Source of the DNA: Haliclystus octoradiatus
Taxonomy: Eukaryota; Cnidaria; Staurozoa; Stauromedusae; Haliclystidae
DNA: 64,000 bases
Assembly (NCBI GenBank): GCA_916610825.1
Contig: OU744452.1
Coordinates: 3,879,543 to 3,943,542, forward strand
Direction of reading: 5' to 3'
A program made the translations under genes and the position numbers. Positions 46,508-56,904 of this stretch are shown here, piece by piece; position 1 is the first letter of the stretch; every line of letters begins with the position of its first letter. The notes under the pieces were generated by a model. The model had not been told where the DNA came from and did not search any database. It saw nothing but the letters and a program-made list of their open reading frames with translations.

Positions 46508-49500
46508 ATGGGGGAAGAAATGCTGGAGAGCCAACTCAAGAAGTTACAAAACAGAATACAATTACTTAACTTAACAGTGGAAGATGCAGATGGAATTATT
46601 GCGAGCAATAATGTTCGAGAACTAGAAAATTACAAAAGAGATTTACTCAAACAATTAGAGGAAATCAACAAAACGGAGACATCAATCCAAGAACTGAAAA
46701 TAGAAGACGGCGAAGAACCTCTATCAGTGAGACAATGGAAGAAAGATTTACAATTACAATTGAAGCTAAGCAACACAACTATGGAGACCTTAGAGAAACA
46801 TATTAAAGATATCAACAATACAGTATCAGAAGAAGATTCTATCAGAGAATTAGAAATATTACGCAAAAAACACGAAGAAGAACTTAAACTTGAAGAGAGA
46901 AAACTACAATTACAAATGCTTAAACAAAGAGAAGCAGAAAGTGAGCAAACTATTAAGAGAGATCAAAACTCTCAAAACATAATAAGTGCTAAACTACCAA
47001 AGCTGGTTATAACAAAGTTCAATGGGACACATATCGACTGGAACAGATTCTGGAACCAATTTGAGTCTGAAATAGAAAATAGCAGCAATTTAGCACAAGT
47101 TACAAAGTTTTCATATTTGAAAGAGCTGGTTGAAGAAAAAATACGCCCTGTTATTGATGGGCTACCTTTCACAAATGAAGGTTATGAGAGAGCTAAAGCT
47201 ATATTAAAGTCAAAATATGGTAGACCTAGTGAAGTAACAAATGCACATATTCAAAGCATATTATCATTATCTACAATATATGGAACAAATACTTACAAAA
47301 TTAATGAGTTCTATCAAAAACTAGTTACAAATGTACAAGCGTTAGAAACCATGGGAAAGTTAACAGAAATCAACGGTTACGTAAGAATGACATTGGACAA
47401 ATTACCTGGTATACGATCAGATTTAGTACGAACAGATAACAATTGGCAAGAATGGAAGTTCAACCATCTAACCGAAGCACTTTGGCAATGGACTGAGAGA
47501 AATCCTGTTTCTGAAGATCGTCAAAATACAGAGAGATATAAACATAAAAAGGACAAAATATTTAATACAAGACAATCATCATGGAGAAGCTGTGTATACT
47601 GTAAAGACGAAGAGCAAGACCATAAATCATCAGAATGTACAAAAGTTAAAGATATTAGTGAAAGAAAACAACTATTGATGAAAGAGAAACGATGTTTCAA
47701 CTGCACAAAAATGGATCACAGAGCAGCTGATTGCAAGAGTAAATGGAAATGTTCTAACTGCTCTAGAAGACATCACACGTCAATATGCGAAGGCAACCAC
47801 ACTGCAACAAAACCACAAAAGGAACAAACACTGACAACTGCTGAATCAAAAGATGTAACATACCCTGTAGTAATAGTAAGAGCCAACGGTATCAAATGTA
47901 GAGCATTATTGGACACCGGAGCTGGAAGCTCATACGCTTCTTCGACTCTCATTAGCAGACTAAAAATGCAGCCTATACGTAAACAAATGAAAACAATAGA
48001 AATGATGATGGAAAAAACGACAAGGAAAATATCAGTGTACAACATTACAATTACAGATTTGGATGAAACATGCGTTATTCAAGCAGAGGTAAATCAAGTT
48101 GATAAAAGAGAGTTATTATCACTACCGAATCCTAACTATGACAAAATGATTGCAAGATATACTCACCTAAAAGATGTGTCAATGAACGAACAAGAAAACG
48201 ATAAGATGTTATCTATTCACCTAGTTCTTGGTGCAAGTGAATACGCCAGAGTAAAGACAACATCACAACCACGAATTGGTCGACCAGGAGAGCCAGTGGC
48301 GGAAAGAACAAAGCTAGGTTGGACCATCCTGTCGCCTGGCAAAGAAGCAACATTTGGAAGTACATATCTTACAAAAGATTCAACATATGACTTCGGGAGA
48401 CTGTGCTCGTTGGATGTACTGGGCGTGGCCGATACAAACAAAACAGATGATGAAGAAATTCTTGAAAAATTTAAGGATAAACTAACTAAAAGTAAAGAAG
48501 GATGGTATGAAACAAGCCTTATTTGGAAGCCTAATCACCCAGAGTTAGCAAGCAACAAAGCAGGAAGCATGGGGAGATTAAATAATTTAATGAGAAGATT
48601 AAATCGGCAACCAGGATTGTTACAGAAATATGATGACATTATTCAAGAACAACTACAAGAGGGAATAGTAGAAAGAGTTCCTGACGCCATAAATAACAAA
48701 GAGTTTTACATACCTCACAAACCAGTTATCAGAGAAAACGTGGAGACTACAAAATTAAGAATTGTGTATGATGCATCTGCAAAAGAAAACACTAATCGAC
48801 CATCGTTAAACGATTGCCTTGAAACTGGTCCACCACTTCAAAACAAGCTATGGGATGTATTGATCAGAAATCGTTTTAGACCAATAGCACTCACCGGAGA
48901 CATTAAAAAGGCATTTCTACAAGTTCGGATTAAAGAAGAGGATCGAGATTCGCTGAGATTTCATTGGATTAAAGATAAAGATCCAACAAAGATTGAAACA
49001 TTACGTTTCACAAGAGCATTATTTGGTTTAGTACAATCACCCTTTATGTTGGCAGCAACAATAGATACTCATCTGGACACAATGAAGAAAGAATATCCTG
49101 AAGAAGCAGAAGAGATAAGAAAGTGTTTATACGTAGATGATTTGATCACTGGCTGCAACACAATAGAGGAAACACAGAGATTTAAAGACAAAGCTTGCAG
49201 CATCTTCAAAGATGGAGGTTTTCAACTACATAAATGGCATTCAACCAACAACTGCATTGAAGGAAAACAAGAAACACAAATATCCCCGTTAGAAGAAGAA
49301 AGGACATTTGCAAAAGAGCAGCTTGGATCTCTTGAAAACGACTCGAAGATACTGGGCATTTATTGGAATAAGCAAGATGACCATCTCAGCGTAATTGTAC
49401 CACAACTACCTTCAAGGACGACCAAGAGAGGGATTCTACAGTACTTGGCAGCAATATTTGATCCACTTGGGAAAACAGAAGCAAAACAGCTCACAGATCT

Positions 49501-51202
49501 TTGGTGGAACGGTCCAATTTGGTTAGAAGATGCCGAAAATTGGCCTAAAGACATATTAACACAAGATACGACTGAAAGTGCAGCAGAAGCAAAAGCCATA
49601 AAAGAAATCTTGTTAACAACAATTACAAGTCAAGACGACGACATTCAAAAACTACTAGACAAACATGGTATATGGAAAGCCTCCAGAATTATAGCATGGA
49701 TCATGAGGCTAAAACACAACGGTAATACATCTAATCAAAACAATTACAGAGGATACCTACAAACGCAAGAGATTACATCAGCTACAAACAAAATAATAAA
49801 AAAGATTCAAGAAAATTTCATCAAAGAAGACGCATTTGAATCATTCAAACACAAATTAAACCTTCAGCAAAATGAAGAAAATATCTATGTATGCAAAGGA
49901 AGACTACAAGGAGACTATCCTGTATTTATCCCTCCAAAAACAATCCTTGGAAAGCAGATAGTCATACAGGCACACACAAAAACGCTACATGGGGGAGTTG
50001 GCTTGACCATGGCAGAAGTCAGAAGCAAATATTGGATACCAAATTTACGACGTTTGTCAAAAACCATCATTAGAGACTGTTTTAAATGTAAACGCTACCA
50101 CGCCACACCCTTCAAAAGACCTAAACCTGGAAATCTACCAACTGATAGAAAAACTGGAAATAGAGCATTCCAAGTAATTGGCATAGACTACGCAGGACCA
50201 ATTATATATAAACATTCAAAGACAAAAGAAAAGAAATCCTACATTTTACTTTTTTCATGCAGTTTAACCAGAGCAGTTCACGTTGAACTAATGCGGGATC
50301 AAACCGTAGATGAATTTTTGAAGGTGTTAAAACGTTTCACTTCAAGAAGAGGACGCCCCGAGAAGATTTATTCGGATAATGCAAAAACGTTCAAATCAAG
50401 TTCAGAATGGCTCAAGAAGGTGATTAAAAACGAAAAAATAAATAATTACATTGCAATGCACAACATCAGATGGCAATTTAACATGAGTAGGGCTCCTTGG
50501 TGGGGCGGACAATTTGAACGGATAATCGGATTGGTAAAAGCAGCGATGTACAAGGCAATGGGAAAATCAATGCTATCTTGGTCTGAACTGGAAGAAGTAC
50601 TTCTAGATGTTGAAATCACATTAAATAATAGACCATTGAGCTATATGGAAGATGATCATCAATTACCTTTACTAACTCCAAGTATAATGATCCATGGGAT
50701 TAATAACAGCTGTCCAGAAGAACAATGGGATAACATCGACGACAGAGATTTAAGGAAGAGAGCAAGGTATATAAATAAGTGCAAAGACGCAGCATGGAAA
50801 CGTTGGACAACGGAGTATTTGAGAGGTCTCAGAGAACGCCATGACTGCAAATATAAAAAAGAGAAACGTATTCTTTCAATTGGAGATGTTGTTATTATCA
50901 AAGGTGAACAGAAAAATAGAGGTCATTGGACTTTAGGTATTATTAAAGAATTAATTTATGGCAAAGATAGAGTGCTAAGAGGAGTTACAGTCAAAACCAA
51001 TAAATCAGAATTACAACGAGCACTAGAACATATTTACCCGTTGAAAATAAGCTGTGATAGGTATCCAGAAAATGACATAAATGATTCAATAAATCAAACA
51101 ACGGAAGAACGACCAAGAAGAAATGCAGCAGCTATTGCGAGGTTGAAAATAAAAGATAGGGAAGACACAACAAACAAGGAAGACGAAATAACCATAGAAT
51201 AA
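46508..51202 (+). CDS. BEL/Pao gag-pol polyprotein, 1564 aa, RNase H missing
   Basis: Starts at ATG 46508 (MGEEMLESQLKK), following in-frame leader codons with no ATG. A coiled-coil-rich N terminus is followed by the DUF1759 gag block (KLPKLVITKFNGTHIDWNRF). CCHC knuckles follow (CFNCTKMDHRAADC, CSNCSRRHHTSIC). Protease LLDTGAGSSYAS comes next, with the DUF1758 type continuing to about 48300. RT has LTGDIKKAFLQV and the catalytic YVDD (49131-49142). At about 49470, after AAIFDPLG, the sequence jumps to LTDLWWNGPIWLED, which normally lies beyond RNase H. Integrase has the zinc motif HGGVG..CFKCKRY and the triad D (GIDYAGP), D (YSDNAKTF), E (WWGGQFERI). DUF5641-like end: GDVVIIKGEQKNRGHWTLG. 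The frame is intact. Typical BEL polyproteins are roughly 1700-1800 residues. Confidence 0.9.
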   Translation: MGEEMLESQLKKLQNRIQLLNLTVEDADGIIASNNVRELENYKRDLLKQLEEINKTETSIQELKIEDGEEPLSVRQWKKDLQLQLKLSNTTMETLEKHIKDINNTVSEEDSIRELEILRKKHEEELKLEERKLQLQMLKQREAESEQTIKRDQNSQNIISAKLPKLVITKFNGTHIDWNRFWNQFESEIENSSNLAQVTKFSYLKELVEEKIRPVIDGLPFTNEGYERAKAILKSKYGRPSEVTNAHIQSILSLSTIYGTNTYKINEFYQKLVTNVQALETMGKLTEINGYVRMTLDKLPGIRSDLVRTDNNWQEWKFNHLTEALWQWTERNPVSEDRQNTERYKHKKDKIFNTRQSSWRSCVYCKDEEQDHKSSECTKVKDISERKQLLMKEKRCFNCTKMDHRAADCKSKWKCSNCSRRHHTSICEGNHTATKPQKEQTLTTAESKDVTYPVVIVRANGIKCRALLDTGAGSSYASSTLISRLKMQPIRKQMKTIEMMMEKTTRKISVYNITITDLDETCVIQAEVNQVDKRELLSLPNPNYDKMIARYTHLKDVSMNEQENDKMLSIHLVLGASEYARVKTTSQPRIGRPGEPVAERTKLGWTILSPGKEATFGSTYLTKDSTYDFGRLCSLDVLGVADTNKTDDEEILEKFKDKLTKSKEGWYETSLIWKPNHPELASNKAGSMGRLNNLMRRLNRQPGLLQKYDDIIQEQLQEGIVERVPDAINNKEFYIPHKPVIRENVETTKLRIVYDASAKENTNRPSLNDCLETGPPLQNKLWDVLIRNRFRPIALTGDIKKAFLQVRIKEEDRDSLRFHWIKDKDPTKIETLRFTRALFGLVQSPFMLAATIDTHLDTMKKEYPEEAEEIRKCLYVDDLITGCNTIEETQRFKDKACSIFKDGGFQLHKWHSTNNCIEGKQETQISPLEEERTFAKEQLGSLENDSKILGIYWNKQDDHLSVIVPQLPSRTTKRGILQYLAAIFDPLGKTEAKQLTDLWWNGPIWLEDAENWPKDILTQDTTESAAEAKAIKEILLTTITSQDDDIQKLLDKHGIWKASRIIAWIMRLKHNGNTSNQNNYRGYLQTQEITSATNKIIKKIQENFIKEDAFESFKHKLNLQQNEENIYVCKGRLQGDYPVFIPPKTILGKQIVIQAHTKTLHGGVGLTMAEVRSKYWIPNLRRLSKTIIRDCFKCKRYHATPFKRPKPGNLPTDRKTGNRAFQVIGIDYAGPIIYKHSKTKEKKSYILLFSCSLTRAVHVELMRDQTVDEFLKVLKRFTSRRGRPEKIYSDNAKTFKSSSEWLKKVIKNEKINNYIAMHNIRWQFNMSRAPWWGGQFERIIGLVKAAMYKAMGKSMLSWSELEEVLLDVEITLNNRPLSYMEDDHQLPLLTPSIMIHGINNSCPEEQWDNIDDRDLRKRARYINKCKDAAWKRWTTEYLRGLRERHDCKYKKEKRILSIGDVVIIKGEQKNRGHWTLGIIKELIYGKDRVLRGVTVKTNKSELQRALEHIYPLKISCDRYPENDINDSINQTTEERPRRNAAAIARLKIKDREDTTNKEDEITIE

Positions 51203-51275
51203 ATATTATACTATACAACTATACATGTGAAAAAGTGTATTTAACTATAAACGATATACTTAAATAGGGGGAGAG

Positions 51276-51702
51276 TGACGGGAATTGCAAGACGGAACTT
51301 TCTAGAAGCAACTATCTACGTGCGGAATAGAACGCAATGTCATAAGTTCAAGCTAACGTCATCAAATTGGTCCTATTGTTCTCCAAGATTGACATCATCG
51401 CTATTCTATTTATAGACAAAACTGGAAATTTCGATGCTGACCTTGACGCTGTCATGTAATCTAGAACATTCTTAATTATTATATAACATTCTATATTTAG
51501 TAACATAAATTAGTATAAAAGTAACTCAACTAAATCTTGTAAATTATTATAACATTAGTATCTGTGTGAGGATCATCTATAGATCAAGCCTAGAATACAA
51601 CCGTGTAATCAGGCAACGAATACAAGAAATATACGCTACGCTACTAAATGCTGGAGTATTTATTTTGTATAAACGTCTGTCTATCGGAGACAACGCGTTG
51701 CT
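51276..51702 (+). repeat. BEL 3' LTR
   Basis: 427-bp partner of 45947-46373. It is followed by TTAC and the rest of the chromo-Gypsy pol. Confidence 0.92.
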
Positions 51703-52904
51703 TTACTGTAAAAGCTGTTATTTGTACGCCTGATGCTACTAAGTCTTTGTTTGAGCCAGAGACATGGCCTTCATTGGCAGAACTTGTTGACTTACACGAC
51801 AATGGCACTCCTGACTCAACATTTGCGAGAGATGGCGGAGGATTGTACCGAAATCACAACAATGCAACATGGATTCCCGAGGACCATGATATTCGCTATC
51901 GGTTATTGGTTATTGCTCATGCTGGTGCCAGTGGTCATAGACGCAGTGAAGCTATGATGTCAATACTGAAGAGCCGGTTTGCATGGAAAGGTATGAAACA
52001 TGACGTATCTATGTTTTGTAAGTCTTGCTTGCATTGTTTATTGGCTGATGGTCAGACTATTATCCCGAGACCTTTTGGTGATGTAATTCATGCAGATGCA
52101 CCAAACGAAGTGATTCATTTTGATTATCTGTTTATGAGGAAACGTGATGAACATTGTCCATATTCTTATGCTTTGGTTCTTAAAGATGATTTCTCTGGAT
52201 TTGTTGAACTGATACCAACAGCAACAGCTGATTCTCAACCAGTTGTACACGCCCTCATTGATTGTATTTATGTACCTCGATTAGAGACATCTTTACAGCT
52301 ACCAACTACTGATGCTATTAAAGCAAAAATTGATGAATTGAAGGATTCTTTACAAGCCATGCATAGTGAGATTACTGCGTGTAAAGATAAACGTCGACAA
52401 GAAAATGCTCAGCTACGATCAAACAGTAAAGCTGTGAAACCCGTGAATTTCCGTGAAGGAGATTTTGTTTTGGCGTCACGAGTCTTAAATAAATCTGGCG
52501 GAAAATTGAGAGTAAAATGGCAAGGTCCAATGCGTATTACGGAAGTTGTGAATCCGAATGTCTACGTAGTCGAGAGTCTGATTAACGGAGAAAAAAAGAC
52601 CTGCCATTCGAGTCGTCTTAAGTATTATCATAACGATTCATTAAATGTTACAGAAGAGTTAAAAGAGCAAATCGCACATGATGACATAGGATTTATTGTA
52701 GAGGATATCTTACGTGTAAGATTCAATGAAGACTACGATCGATGGGAATTGTATATTCAATGGCAGGGATTTAAAAGTGGAGAAAATTCATGGGAGCCAT
52801 TCAGCACCCTATGGCTTGATGTGCCAAAGTTGATTGAAAACTATATAAACAAGAGTTGCGATAACTTAAAGTTTAAAAATTATGTTAAAGGACTGCTATC
52901 ATAA
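51703..52904 (+). pseudogene. Chromo-Gypsy integrase (core deleted) and chromodomain
   Basis: Open from the BEL 3' edge to 52904. It shows the integrase zinc motif (HAGASGHRRSE, CKSCLHCL) and the first core D (VIHFDYLF), then KDDFSGFVELIPTATADSQ. At about 52262, after VVHALID, it passes to CIYVPRLE and a linker, so the segment with the second D and the E is missing. The C-terminal integrase domain (FREGDFVLASRVL, LRVKWQGPMRITEV) and a chromodomain (IVEDILRVRF, WELYIQWQGF, SWEPF at about 52690-52805) follow. Chromodomains direct integration by binding modified histones. The protein could not catalyse integration. Confidence 0.86.
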
Positions 52905-52939
52905 ATAATCTGCTGTAACCTTAGTTTAGAGGAGGGAAA

Positions 52940-53114
52940 TGTAGCGAGGCTATCCTCGTTTTGGTTTGAAGCCAACGTCCTTTATTAATATTTCTTGCTG
53001 TTTGCTGTATTTCAAGTTAGTTAGTTTTTGCTATGACTCAGAACAGTTGTTGTTACCATGTGACTTGTTGTCTTGGTTTATTTTACTGTTGTTTTTTGTG
53101 TGGCACACACCACA
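52940..53114 (+). repeat. Chromo-Gypsy 3' LTR
   Basis: 175-bp partner of the 5' LTR. It is followed by ATAT (53115-53118), matching ATAT at 42655-42658. Confidence 0.92.
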
Positions 53115-53429
53115 ATATTTAGCAAAATTGAATTCAGGCTATTCGATAATAAAATAAAGCGACGAGGTAGACCTCCTAAATATAAACATCCATTGTTAGA
53201 CAAAGAAAAGGACACTGCTCGAGCTATCACTACAATTTTACCGATCGCCGTTGCGAAGATGCTATGTCCCATAGAATCACGACTTCCACATTTGTATGGG
53301 CTACCAAACAACTACAGATGCGACCAGTATTATCCTCAGTGCCCAGGCAAAATGGCTTGACGAAAAACTCAAACCTTTATCTCTCAATGAATACACAATC
53401 CCTAATGAATTTGAATTTGCAGACACCAT

Positions 53430-53912
53430 AAACTAAATAAAATTGAAGACAATGAGATATTAGTATCATATGATGTTTGCTCTTTATTTACAAATGTTCC
53501 GCTAGATGAAACAATAAATTTATTAGTCGATAAGGCATTTCTCAACAATTGGTTTAATGATAAATACGAACTTAATATCAACAAGGACCAACTTCGCGAA
53601 TTAATCATATTAGCAACAAAAAATCAGCTGTTTACATTCAAAAATAATCTATACGAACAAATTGATGGTGTCGCCATGGGTTCCCCACTTGGTCCATTGA
53701 TGGCGAATGTTTTTATGTGCCATGTGGAAGAAAAGCTTTTAAAACAAGATGCACTGCCTCGATTTTACAAACGTTACGTTGACGATACTGTAGCCATAGT
53801 CACCGACAACAACGAGGCCAGTCAATTTCTTTCAATGCTAAATCAAATACATTTATCAATTAACTTCACGATGGAAACACAAAAGAATGGAACATTACCT
53901 TTTCTTGGCTAA
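53430..53912 (+). pseudogene. Penelope-type RT core
   Basis: One open frame includes ILVSYDVCSLFTNVPLDETI, then GVAMGSPLGPLMANVFM and the catalytic YVDDTVAIV (53774-53800). These are the Penelope/Poseidon RT signatures. A TAA at 53910-53912 interrupts the conserved LPFL block. Later RT/linker pieces are scattered over 53913-54300 in other frames. Confidence 0.84.
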
Positions 53913-54320
53913 TTGCTTTTAGAAAAAGATATTAATACTATAGTTACGCAGGTTTACAGAGAAAGAAAACTAATACTGGCCTTTTATTACATTTTAATAG
54001 CAATGTCGACAAACGTTATAAAACGGGTCTTTTAAAAACTTTATTACACAGAGCTTACCGTCTATGTTCATCGGAAGAATATTTTAAACTTGAATGTGCC
54101 AACTTAAAACATATTTTTATTGATCTTAAATATCCAGTATCGCTTTTAACTTTTTAATGTTAACCGTTTTAACTTTAATTTGAAACTAATTTTGAAAGTA
54201 GATCCTGACGTCATTCTTAAGTTGCCTTTCAAGGACCAAAGCTCAAGTAACAAATTAACGCATGAAATATCATCATAAAATCAATGTCAATATTTTAAGC
54301 GCGAAGAAAAACCTGAACTG

Positions 54321-54506
54321 GTGACGAATCAATGTGTCGTTTACAAATTTAAATGTGGCTTGTGTAGTTCAAGCTATGTAGGATATACAAAAAACCACCT
54401 ACACGAAAGATTAAAAACACATAATTTGTCATCTTCTGCCATTGGACGACATGTAAAAGAGCATCAACAAACAATGGACGATGTTATTTACCAATTTAGC
54501 GTTTAA
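54321..54506 (+). pseudogene. Penelope-type GIY-YIG endonuclease
   Basis: VVYKFKCGLCSSSYVGYTKN followed by LHERLKTH matches the PLE GIY-YIG nuclease (VY..C..C...YVG.T...L..R...H). It would nick DNA for target-primed reverse transcription. The frame is short and stops at 54506, just before the end of the domain. Confidence 0.8.
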
Positions 54507-54735
54507 GACACTGCAATTCAAAATGGGATTGTTTAATTTACGAAATGTTATTTATTAAGGACCTAAAACCGAACTTAATGTCCCAAACGGATTCAATCCG
54601 CTCAGTATTGTTTTAATTGTTAAAATAACATACAAATTATTAAATCTATTTCATTTTTAAAACTTATATACTATGTAAATTACAAAATCTATTGAATTTA
54701 AACCTATATATTTATGTACACTTTAAAATTTTATT

Positions 54736-54790
54736 CTCTTGAAAATGGCTAGAGACATTAGCCGAAACGACATTGAGATTACTAATAAAA
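54736..54790 (+). ncRNA. Degenerate hammerhead-like motif after the Penelope element
   Basis: The sequence TTGAAAA-TGGCTA-gagaca-TTAGCC-GAAAC has a 5-bp stem II (GGCTA/TAGCC) followed directly by the GAAAC box. The CUGANGA box has decayed to TTGAAAA, and no GUH cleavage triplet is in place. It sits where Penelope-type elements carry a hammerhead. It is probably inactive. Confidence 0.35.
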
Positions 54791-55370
54791 TTGAGAAACT
54801 GTTGCCATTGACTTTTGCTTTGAAATAGAAAAATGATTGCAATATAGATCTTACTAGTTTTATCATCTAGGATTCCGAAATATAATAAACTGAAAAACAT
54901 TAAACAGTATGGAAAGCTCTCAAATTTCAAATGATAATAACACGGGTGCATGTGTATCAATATTCTACGAGAAAGGCAAAAGCAAACTTTATTACACTCG
55001 CAAAGAGAAATTCTGTGTCATTCTTCCTTAAGACAAAAACCATTATCAAGCTCAAAAGAATTGTTTGGTAAACAATTGCTAATTTACATATGATACTTAT
55101 TATCTGACTATAATGTTATGCTATCTATTACTTATCAATAAACTGATTTAAAAATTGGAGACTTCGTTTTTCGGTTTATGTCAAATCATAATCGTAGAAA
55201 ATATGCAGACTTACCATGGTCTGACTATTGAAATGGGCAGGCCTAACTGCAATCCTAGAATCAAGAAGGCTTGAGCATATCCAGAAGAATTATGACAGTT
55301 TATATTTATAGGCCAAAGTACCAAATTTTTCTGGAATAGTAACAAAATTGCTAATTTATATACGACAAGC
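54791..55370. other. Non-coding gap with one arm of a direct repeat
   Basis: No gene seen. 55139-55204 recurs at 56946-57010 (aaactgatttaaaaattgga, acttc.tttttc), a direct repeat of about 65 bp. Confidence 0.5.
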
Positions 55371-55480
55371 CCGGGCGACAAGCCTTCGGCTTGCGGCCTG
55401 CGCCCGGGGCCAGTCAGCCTTCGGCTTCCTCAAAGAGGTCGCTTCGCTCCCGTCTGGCTCCCGTTAGTAGCCTGCAGCAT
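55371..55480. repeat. GC-rich palindromic island
   Basis: A 110-bp block of clearly higher GC in AT-rich DNA. It contains nested hairpins: gcccgggc near 55376 facing gcccgggg near 55402, caagccttcggcttg at 55388-55402 region, and repeated agccttcggctt and cgcttcgctcc words. The ccttcgg and gcttcgctcc style recalls small palindromic GC clusters of organelle genomes. It is not a recognisable tRNA or gene. Confidence 0.6.
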
Positions 55481-56604
55481 GTCTTGTCAAAGAGAATGTC
55501 AATGAAACAAAAGTCATGAGAAGGAATTAAAAATGCAGAACAACACTGATAATTCATTTCAGTTTTGATAAATAATCGTTACATACATGTAAAGCATAGT
55601 GAAAAGGAGATAATTGATAATTGACTACATATTTCAAATCAAATATATTTATAAATACGGGTTATCCATAAGTACATTTTATGTTGACTGCATAGTTCAA
55701 ATGAAATAAGTATGGATTGTATGTTGGGTATTGCAGTTAATGAACTTGTTTTCACAATGAAAGGCATTGGTATGTAAATATTATTGCTGTGTCGGTTGAG
55801 TGAGTCTCAGCATGAGTTATTGAGTGATATTGGTAATAACAACAGGTGATTCTGAAATTTGATACAGTAAATTACATAAATGAGAGACCCAAACTCTAAT
55901 ATTTTATTAACTTTAGCCAACTTCTCACAGAGAGGACACATGTCTATAATGGTCACCATTCACATACCTCATATAATAATGATTAAAGTAACCAATGTGT
56001 GGACACAGTGGACGTTGTCAATGTATGGCACATTATAAATGTACATTTCGACAAAAGATAATTTACAACTCCAATTTTGTATTTGTACAACTTACAACTG
56101 CTAGACGACTGAAAAGTACCACACTAATTCTCTGAATTTGTTTATTTGTTATGGGTCGAATCTCTGTGCGTGCAGTGTGGATAACAGAACAGAACTGCTG
56201 ACATAAAACGGTGACACAGTAAATCCTTTCTTCCAACGAAGAACAGTTCATAACAAATCAAGCTAATATTAGCGATACAGTGACACAGTAATCTCTTCTG
56301 CCAACGATGACTTGATAACAAAGTAGGCTATTTGGGATAATGATACTTGAAAGAAAACTAAAAGTAACAATTGCCATCAGAGTCCTGTAAGCCCTCATGC
56401 AACAGGGTAAAAACCACGGTAAAAGTGACTTCGACAGACTTCACATGAAGCATTTAAACATTTAAGTTGTAAAAGACTTACCGAGAATTGTGTCTTCTGT
56501 TTGTGATGTAAAATGGAGTATTGTTGGACCACTTCTCCTTCTAGGCATATTGGAATACTTTTGCAAAATATGATGAAACACTTACGAAATATTGGCAGCC
56601 ATTG
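55481..56604. other. Non-coding gap with a local duplication
   Basis: No gene seen. 56208-56240 and 56279-56306 are related direct repeats (gtgacacagtaa, cttcttccaacga / ctcttctgccaacga). Confidence 0.5.
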
Positions 56605-56904
56605 AAATAAAGCTTGCTCTAAAATTCGTGATGTTGCTAGTCATGACGGGATACACCAAGGAAATCAGTTTACTTTCACATAACTTCCGTCGAAATATCA
56701 CGATTTTGGACATTTTAATCGCAATTTATGAGCAATTTATAGCATTTTAAACTGTAAAAACAAAACGTCGGATAGCCAAAGGCCTATAGATAACCCAGAA
56801 GCGTATAAGAAGTTTGGAAAGTACTCTGCAGAAAAGGAGTTTAACAATAATGAAACAATGGTGATTTGATCACCGACACGGTTTGCGTATTATTATTATT
56901 AATA
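56605..56904. repeat. 300-bp dispersed repeat, copy 2
   Basis: Reverse complement of 29998-30296. Here it is not next to the minisatellite block, so the two are independent units. Confidence 0.88.

Larger units (their letters stand above)
45947..51702 (+). mobile_element. BEL/Pao LTR retrotransposon, 5756 bp, lacks RNase H
   Basis: Two 427-bp LTRs (45947-46373, 51276-51702) begin TGACGGGAATTGC and differ at about five positions. TTAC duplications flank the element. Between the LTRs is one long open frame (46508-51202) in BEL order: gag, zinc knuckles, protease, RT, then integrase and a C-terminal DUF5641-like domain. The RNase H region expected between RT and integrase is absent. A purine-rich stretch (aaatagggggagag) precedes the 3' LTR. 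It is inserted in the pol gene of the chromo-Gypsy element, so it is the younger of the two. Confidence 0.92.
42659..53114 (+). mobile_element. Chromodomain Ty3/Gypsy element, split by a BEL element
   Basis: LTRs at 42659-42834 and 52940-53114 differ by one substitution and one base in a T-run. The 4-bp word ATAT flanks both ends. The coding order is gag, two zinc knuckles, protease, RT, RNase H (42917-45802), then after the BEL insertion integrase and chromodomain (to 52904). A polypurine tract (agaggagggaaa) precedes the 3' LTR. Without the 5.8-kb BEL insert the element is about 4.7 kb. The middle of the integrase core is deleted. A frameshift lies near 45795. It is recently inserted but defective. 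Confidence 0.9.
53150..54625 (+). mobile_element. Penelope-type PLE, decayed
   Basis: A second PLE lineage, different from the one at 22861. It has the RT entry words ESRLPHLYGLP (about 53270-53305), RT core at 53430-53912, GIY-YIG endonuclease at 54321-54506, and the usual C-terminal words KWDCLIYEMLFIKDLKPNL to about 54600. Frames change at least at 53360-53430, at 53912 (stop inside LPFL) and between 54000 and 54300. Upstream, RRGRPPKYK at about 53160-53185 looks like an AT-hook, whose link to the PLE is uncertain. Confidence 0.82.

Noticed and set aside
55371-55480. tRNA or rRNA fragment in the GC-rich island
   Set aside because: The hairpins do not form a cloverleaf and no T-loop consensus is present.
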